A DNA stretch of 64,000 bases from Gammaproteobacteria bacterium UBA2675 (GTDB lineage Bacteria; Pseudomonadota; Gammaproteobacteria; Pseudomonadales; Pseudohongiellaceae): assembly GCA_002354805.1 (NCBI GenBank), contig DEMH01000013.1, positions 94,523-158,522 on the forward strand. Direction: 5' to 3'. A program made the translations under genes and the position numbers. Under the pieces are notes generated by a model that saw only the letters and a program-made list of their open reading frames with translations, was not told the origin of the DNA and made no database searches. This document shows, piece after piece, positions 60,012-64,000 of the stretch (position 1 is the stretch's first letter; the number at the start of each line of letters is the position of its first letter).

Positions 60012-60713
60012 TCAATTTCCAGAAATTTCCTCAAGAATGGTCTGCAGCTTGACATCAGGATGGCGCGCACGGGTTATAGGACGACCAATCACCAGATAAT
60101 TACTGCCTGCATGGACAGCATCACCTGGCGTCACAATGCGCTTCTGGTCATCCGCCGCATCACCTGCAGGGCGGATCCCCGGCGTCACCAGCAGGAAGTT
60201 TTCACTCAGCAGCTTACGCAGCGACGCAGCCTCCGATGCGGAACAGACCGCGCCATCCATGCCGCTTTCCTGGGCAATCGCAGCCAGGCGCTGGACCTGT
60301 TCCTCTGTCGCCCGGGCAATGCCCTGAGCCATCAGGTCTTCTTCTGCCATACTGGTCAGCACCGTGACGGCAACCAGCAGTGGTTTGTGTTCGCTGTCGG
60401 CCAGCGCTTCACGTGCGGCCCGCATCATTGCTTCACCGCCACTGGCGTGCAGGGTCAGCATCCACACGCCCAGTTCGGCAGCCGCGGCAACTGCTTTGGC
60501 CACAGTATTGGGAATGTCGTGGAACTTAAGGTCCAGAAAAACTTCAAAGCCGCGCTGCTGGACTTCGCGCACCAGATCCGGGCCAAAACGGGTAAAGAGC
60601 TCCTTGCCAACTTTGACGCGACAGCTTTGCGGTGAAAGTTTATCAAGCAGTGTCATTGCATCAGCACGATTATCAAAATCCAGGGCCACGATGATGCGAT
60701 TGTTGTCGTTCAC
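60012..60713 (-). CDS. pyrF: Orotidine 5'-phosphate decarboxylase
   Basis: 233 residues from GTG 60713, with AAGGAG 6 nt upstream; the ATG at 60737 has no site. Catalytic block DLKFHDIPNTVAKA (Lys-Asp network) and the C-terminal VIGRPITRA phosphate site are present. Last step of UMP synthesis. Confidence 0.97.
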   Translation of the reverse strand: MNDNNRIIVALDFDNRADAMTLLDKLSPQSCRVKVGKELFTRFGPDLVREVQQRGFEVFLDLKFHDIPNTVAKAVAAAAELGVWMLTLHASGGEAMMRAAREALADSEHKPLLVAVTVLTSMAEEDLMAQGIARATEEQVQRLAAIAQESGMDGAVCSASEAASLRKLLSENFLLVTPGIRPAGDAADDQKRIVTPGDAVHAGSNYLVIGRPITRARHPDVKLQTILEEISGN

Positions 60714-60774
60714 AGAGCTTCTCCTTGAATGAGGCAATCCATACTAACTATTAAATCCGGTGGTAATCAGAGAG

Positions 60775-61068
60775 TCAGATATCACGTTCCGCGGGCGGGA
60801 ATCGTGGTCGCTGTTTAAGTTCCTTTTCCAGGCGGCGAATGCGCATGCGAAGTTTCATGTCGCGTACCAGGCCGGCGCCAAGAATCACACCAGCGAGTCC
60901 ACCCACACAGAATGCAGCGATTATCCAAAGCGCGAGCGGGCGCGCCGAAAAGCTCACAAAGCCGAACGACAACGGTACCGGTGTTGTATTCCACAGACTG
61001 AAGGCGGTGCTGAGCAGCACAACCATCAGCAGCAACAGAATCAGCAACCAGCGTTTCATGCCTTGCAT
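60775..61068 (-). CDS. lapA: LapA (YciS) family inner-membrane protein
   Basis: 97 residues from ATG 61068 (GGAGAG site). Two membrane helices (LLILLLLMVVLLSTAFSLW and LWIIAAFCVGGLAGVILG) and a basic C-terminal coil (LRMRIRRLEKEL). Takes part in LPS assembly with LapB; lapB, usually next, is not here, and pyrF follows directly. Confidence 0.9.
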   Translation of the reverse strand: MQGMKRWLLILLLLMVVLLSTAFSLWNTTPVPLSFGFVSFSARPLALWIIAAFCVGGLAGVILGAGLVRDMKLRMRIRRLEKELKQRPRFPPAERDI

Positions 61069-61087
61069 ATATTGACTCTCCACAAAA

Positions 61088-61124
61088 TAAAAGCGGCGAT
61101 ATTCTTGCGAATTCGCCGCTTTAT
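61088..61124 (-). terminator. Terminator between ihfB and lapA
   Basis: AAGCGGCGA and TCGCCGCTT pair over a 13-nt loop, followed by TTTATTTTG in the minus direction, 39 bp past the ihfB stop. Confidence 0.8.
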
Positions 61125-61162
61125 TAACTGTCAGGGAAGCGTGTCCGCCGACCGCAAGATCA

Positions 61163-61453
61163 TCACTGCTCCATAGAGCTGTTCACACGGTCACGCAGTT
61201 CTTTGCCAGGCTTGAAGTGCGGCACATACTTTCCACTGAGATTCACCGGGGTACCCGTTTTCGGATTACGTCCGACACGAGGTACCCGGTAATGCAGTGA
61301 AAAACTGCCAAACCCGCGGATTTCAATCCGCCCGCCGTCTGACAAAGCCTCGGACATATACTCAATGATCGACTTGACGGCAAACTCACAGTCTCTTGCT
61401 GACAACTGTGTCTGTTTTGCTGCAATGCGCTCGATAAGCTCTGACTTTGTCAT
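61163..61453 (-). CDS. ihfB: Integration host factor subunit beta
   Basis: 96 residues: MTKSELIERIAAKQTQLSARD, SGFGS-like IRGFGSFSLHYR and GRNPKTGTPVNL DNA arm. Follows rpsA as in most gammaproteobacteria. Confidence 0.98.
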   Translation of the reverse strand: MTKSELIERIAAKQTQLSARDCEFAVKSIIEYMSEALSDGGRIEIRGFGSFSLHYRVPRVGRNPKTGTPVNLSGKYVPHFKPGKELRDRVNSSMEQ

Positions 61454-61471
61454 AACGATTCCCTGCCAGTA

Positions 61472-62584
61472 TTATTTCTTTTCCATTTCGGCTTTGATCA
61501 GATCACCAATCGTGGTCGGGCCAGAGGCTGGCGCTTCCTGATTTTTGTGATCCTGAATCGCGGCTTTCTCGTCGTCAATTTCGATTGCCTTGACAGACAG
61601 ACCCAGTACACGATTCTTGCGATCAACGCTGACAACTTTAACTGTGATCTCGTCACCAGCATTCAGCACATTGCGGGCATCTTCGACTTTGTCACGGCTG
61701 ATTTCGGACGCGCGCAGCGTACCAGTGATGCCGTTACCCAGGTCTACAGTTGCAGACTTGGCGTCAACTTCGGAGATGGTTCCCTTAACAATGCTGCCCT
61801 TGTCGAACTCACCAACGTAGTTGGCGAACGGATCGTCAGACAGTTGCTTGATGCCCAGAGAAATACGCTCACGTTCCGGGTCGATGGACAGAATGACTGT
61901 CTCGATTTCATCACCCTTCTTGTAGTTGCGTACGGCTTCTTCGCCAGTCTCATCCCAGGAGATGTCAGACAGGTGAACCAGGCCATCGATGTTGCCTTCC
62001 AGGCCGATGAAGATACCAAAGTCAGTGATTGACTTGATGCTGCCAGAAATCTTGTCGCCCTTGTTGTACTGCTCGGCGAAACGATCCCATGGATTCTGGA
62101 AGCACTGCTTGATACCCAGAGAAATACGACGACGCTCTTCGTCGATGTCCAGGATCATCACTTCCACTTCGTCGCCCAGCTGTACGATCTTGGATGGGTG
62201 AACGTTCTTGTTGGTCCAGTCCATTTCGGATACGTGAACCAGACCTTCAACGCCCTCTTCCAGCTCCGCAAAACAGCCGTAGTCGGTCAGGTTGGTAACA
62301 CGTGCCTTGACCTTGGTGTTTTCCGGATAACGGGATTTGATATCTACCCATGGATCTTCGCCCAGCTGCTTCAGGCCCAGCGATACGCGATTACGCTCAC
62401 GGTCGTACTTCAGTACTTTGACCTTGATCTCATCGCCAACATTGACGATTTCGCTTGGGTGCTTGATACGCTTCCAGGACATGTCAGTAATGTGCAGCAG
62501 ACCATCAACGCCGCCCAGGTCAACAAACGCGCCGTAGTCGGTCAGGTTCTTGACGATACCCTTGATGACCAGGCCTTCCTGCAG
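61472..62584 (-). CDS. rpsA: 30S ribosomal protein S1, 3' fragment (repeats 3-6)
   Basis: About 370 codons match S1 from EGLVIKGIVKNLTDYGAFVDLGG (start of repeat 3 in E. coli, near residue 190) to the stop, including DWTNKN, SITDFGIFIGL and DRKNR. Repeats 1-2, which bind the ribosome, are missing: the frame instead continues upstream into a TetR HTH. The gene is therefore incomplete here. Since rpsA is essential, an intact copy must exist elsewhere, or this is a bad join. Confidence 0.93.
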   Translation of the reverse strand: MQEGLVIKGIVKNLTDYGAFVDLGGVDGLLHITDMSWKRIKHPSEIVNVGDEIKVKVLKYDRERNRVSLGLKQLGEDPWVDIKSRYPENTKVKARVTNLTDYGCFAELEEGVEGLVHVSEMDWTNKNVHPSKIVQLGDEVEVMILDIDEERRRISLGIKQCFQNPWDRFAEQYNKGDKISGSIKSITDFGIFIGLEGNIDGLVHLSDISWDETGEEAVRNYKKGDEIETVILSIDPERERISLGIKQLSDDPFANYVGEFDKGSIVKGTISEVDAKSATVDLGNGITGTLRASEISRDKVEDARNVLNAGDEITVKVVSVDRKNRVLGLSVKAIEIDDEKAAIQDHKNQEAPASGPTTIGDLIKAEMEKK

Positions 62585-62587
62585 CGT
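62579..62587. other. Junction of rpsA with foreign tetR sequence
   Basis: S1 similarity begins at the Gln-Glu-Gly of LLATLQEGL, and TetR similarity stops at LLATL. The shared bases CTGCAG (62579-62584) lie at the border. Left of it the DNA is moderate in GC with gammaproteobacterial genes; right of it GC is much higher. This is most likely a chimeric assembly join. Confidence 0.8.
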
Positions 62588-62737
62588 GGCCAGCAGTTCG
62601 TCGGTCAGGCCGGCGACGATCGCCCGGAACAGGTCGTCCTTGCTGCCGAAGTGATTGTAGATCGTCTGCTTGGCGACGCCGGCCTCGGTCGCGATCGCAT
62701 CCATCGCGGCCGCCTCGTAGCCGGCCTTCGAAAACAC
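62585..62737 (-). CDS. TetR-family regulator, 5' fragment
   Basis: The frame encodes a TetR HTH: FSKAGYEAAAMDAIATEAGVAKQTIYNHFGSKDDLFRAI. The only canonical start is GTG 62737, yet the family's first helix (QKRAAILSAAVDVF) is encoded upstream in the same open frame to 62842, without ATG, GTG or TTG. The start is thus unclear. The C-terminal ligand-binding domain is absent because the frame passes into rpsA. It is divergent from the efflux gene, with an operator between. Confidence 0.7.
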
Positions 62738-62829
62738 GTCGACGGCGGCCGAAAGGATGGCCGCGCGCTTCTGCTCGGACGGGCTGCTCCGGCACGGCTT
62801 GCTTGCGATTTCCCCGACTCCGTCGTAAA

Positions 62830-62845
62830 TAGACTGATCAGTCTA
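62830..62845. promoter_or_regulatory. TetR-type operator palindrome
   Basis: TAGACTGATCAGTCTA is a perfect 16-bp palindrome between the divergent tetR fragment and the efflux adaptor gene, the usual place and length for a TetR operator. It would let the regulator control both genes. Confidence 0.75.
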
Positions 62846-62925
62846 AATACTCAGCCTCGGATCGACGAGGCAAGCGGACGTCGGACGGGCAAAGCCGAAA
62901 CGGGAGCATGCGTGGAGTTTCGATC

Positions 62926-64000
62926 ATGAGGGTCGGGCTGGCGCTGGTGGTCGCGCTGCTCGTCGCGGGCGGGGCCTACTGGTATGCGTTCGAGCGTCCG
63001 GCCGGTGCGAGCACGTCCGACCGTCCGGCCGCCGCGGCACCCGCGCCGAAGGCGGAGGCGCCGCGCGCCACGGTGGTCGAGGTCGCGCGCGTCGAGCAGG
63101 GCGAGGTCGTCCGCAGCATCGGCTCCGTCGGCACGCTGCAGTCGAACGAATCCGTCGTCATCCGGCCGGAGATCGTCGGCCGCGTCTCGTCGATCAACTT
63201 CAAGGAAGGCGACCGGGTCCAGAAGGGCAAGCTTCTGCTCAGCCTGGACGATTCGGTTTATCAGGCCGAACTGGCCGAGGCGGAATCCCGGGTCCAGCTG
63301 GCGCGGCGCAACAGCGAGCGCGCCTCGGAGCTGTTCGACCGGCGCGTCGGCACTGCGCGCACCCGGGACGAGGCGCTGGCGGCGCTGAGTTCGGGGCAGG
63401 CGGCGATCGCCCTCGCCAAGGCGCGGATCGACAAGACGCGCATCACCGCGCCGTTCGAGGGCGTGCTCGGCCTGCGGCAGGTCAGCCTCGGCGACTATGT
63501 GAATCCCGGCCAGGACATCGTGAACCTCGAGGACATCGATCCGATCAAGGTCGACTTCCGCGTTCCGGAGCCGTCCCTGCGCGACGTCCGCGAAGGGCAG
63601 CGGATCGAGGTGGCGCTCGACGCCTATCCGGGCGAGGCGTTCCCCGGCGAGGTGTTCGCCATCGACCCGCGCATCGACGTGGAGGGGCGCGCCGTCGTGC
63701 TGCGCGCCCGGCTGAACAATCCCGACGGCAGGCTGCGGCCGGGCCTCTTCGCCCGCGTGAACCTGATGGTCGAGCGTACGCCCGACGCGTTGCTGGTGCC
63801 CGAGCAGGCGATCATGCCGATCGAGGGCGGCAACGTCGTCTTCCGCGTCGTGGACGGCAAGGCGGTCCGCACCGACGTCGAACTGGGCCAGCGGCGCATG
63901 GGACAGGTGCAGATCAGGCGCGGTCTCTCCCTCGGCGATACCGTCATCGTCGCCGGTCAGATGAAGGTGCGCGACGGCGGGTCGGTGACCGTCCGCCGCC
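62926..64000 (+). CDS. RND efflux periplasmic adaptor (HlyD/AcrA family, partial)
   Basis: 358 codons to the window edge, from ATG 62926 with GGAG 8 nt upstream (62908 is an alternative). Membrane anchor (LALVVALLVAGGAYWYAF), then the barrel-sandwich hybrid half VVIRPEIVGRVSSINFKEGD, an alpha-hairpin, the second half TRITAPFEGVLGLRQVSLGDYV, and beta-barrel (VRVPE...RPGLFARVNLMV). It would link an inner-membrane RND pump to an outer-membrane channel. Very high GC suggests an alphaproteobacterium-like source. Confidence 0.92.
   Translation, partial: MRVGLALVVALLVAGGAYWYAFERPAGASTSDRPAAAAPAPKAEAPRATVVEVARVEQGEVVRSIGSVGTLQSNESVVIRPEIVGRVSSINFKEGDRVQKGKLLLSLDDSVYQAELAEAESRVQLARRNSERASELFDRRVGTARTRDEALAALSSGQAAIALAKARIDKTRITAPFEGVLGLRQVSLGDYVNPGQDIVNLEDIDPIKVDFRVPEPSLRDVREGQRIEVALDAYPGEAFPGEVFAIDPRIDVEGRAVVLRARLNNPDGRLRPGLFARVNLMVERTPDALLVPEQAIMPIEGGNVVFRVVDGKAVRTDVELGQRRMGQVQIRRGLSLGDTVIVAGQMKVRDGGSVTVRR

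Noticed and set aside
61472..62737. A novel 421-aa TetR-S1 fusion regulator
   Set aside because: Both halves are cut inside conserved domains and base composition changes at the join; an artefact explains it better than a working fusion.

Overview
The window is a gammaproteobacterial chromosome segment carrying one nearly complete lambda-like siphovirus prophage. Its last ~1.4 kb looks foreign and is probably an artificial join. The host assignment rests on the order rpsA-ihfB-lapA-pyrF-comEA-wbpL-wbpM, then uvrB, thrS-infC-rpmI-rplT-pheST-ihfA-merR, plus a large TonB-dependent receptor. This resembles the ihfB/wbpM/uvrB neighbourhood of pseudomonads and marine gammaproteobacteria. No species can be named from sequence alone.

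Layout. 1-627: host flank with the end of a cyclic-nucleotide-binding protein gene and the terminator that once served a tRNA-Pro. 628-42078: prophage bounded by a 48-bp direct repeat that is the 3' part of tRNA-Pro(GGG); the intact tRNA lies at 42031-42107 beside the integrase. 42108-62584: host genes, mostly on the minus strand. 62585-64000: a very GC-rich tetR/RND-efflux adaptor pair joined in frame to a truncated rpsA.

Prophage. A divergent immunity region at 29174-29258 separates two arms. The minus-strand arm runs YdaS/Cro-like regulator, DksA/TraR-like zinc protein, Toprim-VirE primase-helicase and Q-like antiterminator. It is followed by a ~580-bp control region (GGGAC repeats, predicted late promoter, terminator), an unusual lysis cassette (DUF5675 protein, membrane-anchored coiled coil, class 3 lipase, lipoprotein), and then a lambda-order morphogenesis module: small and large terminase, gpW, portal, protease with nested scaffold, gpD, gpE, connector, gpZ, gpU, tail tube, gpG/gpGT by a predicted -1 frameshift, tape measure, tail tip proteins and a 994-residue fibre. 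A D12 adenine methylase and a lipoprotein sit at the att end as probable cargo. The plus-strand arm holds the S24 repressor with a co-transcribed unknown membrane protein. After an operator-covered promoter come a membrane-anchored LuxR-type regulator, a KilAC/ANT-like protein, a ParB-like protein, a metzincin-like protease, an HD phosphohydrolase, several mosaic small genes, a Tat-signal protein, excisionase and integrase.

Best leads: the lipase-containing lysis cassette without a recognisable muramidase, the repressor-linked membrane protein, the membrane-anchored LuxR-type early regulator, the GGGAC repeat/late-promoter region, the A AAA AAG frameshift site, the early metzincin, and a Tat-exported protein with a portal-like segment. 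The rpsA-tetR fusion should be treated as an assembly artefact until shown otherwise.
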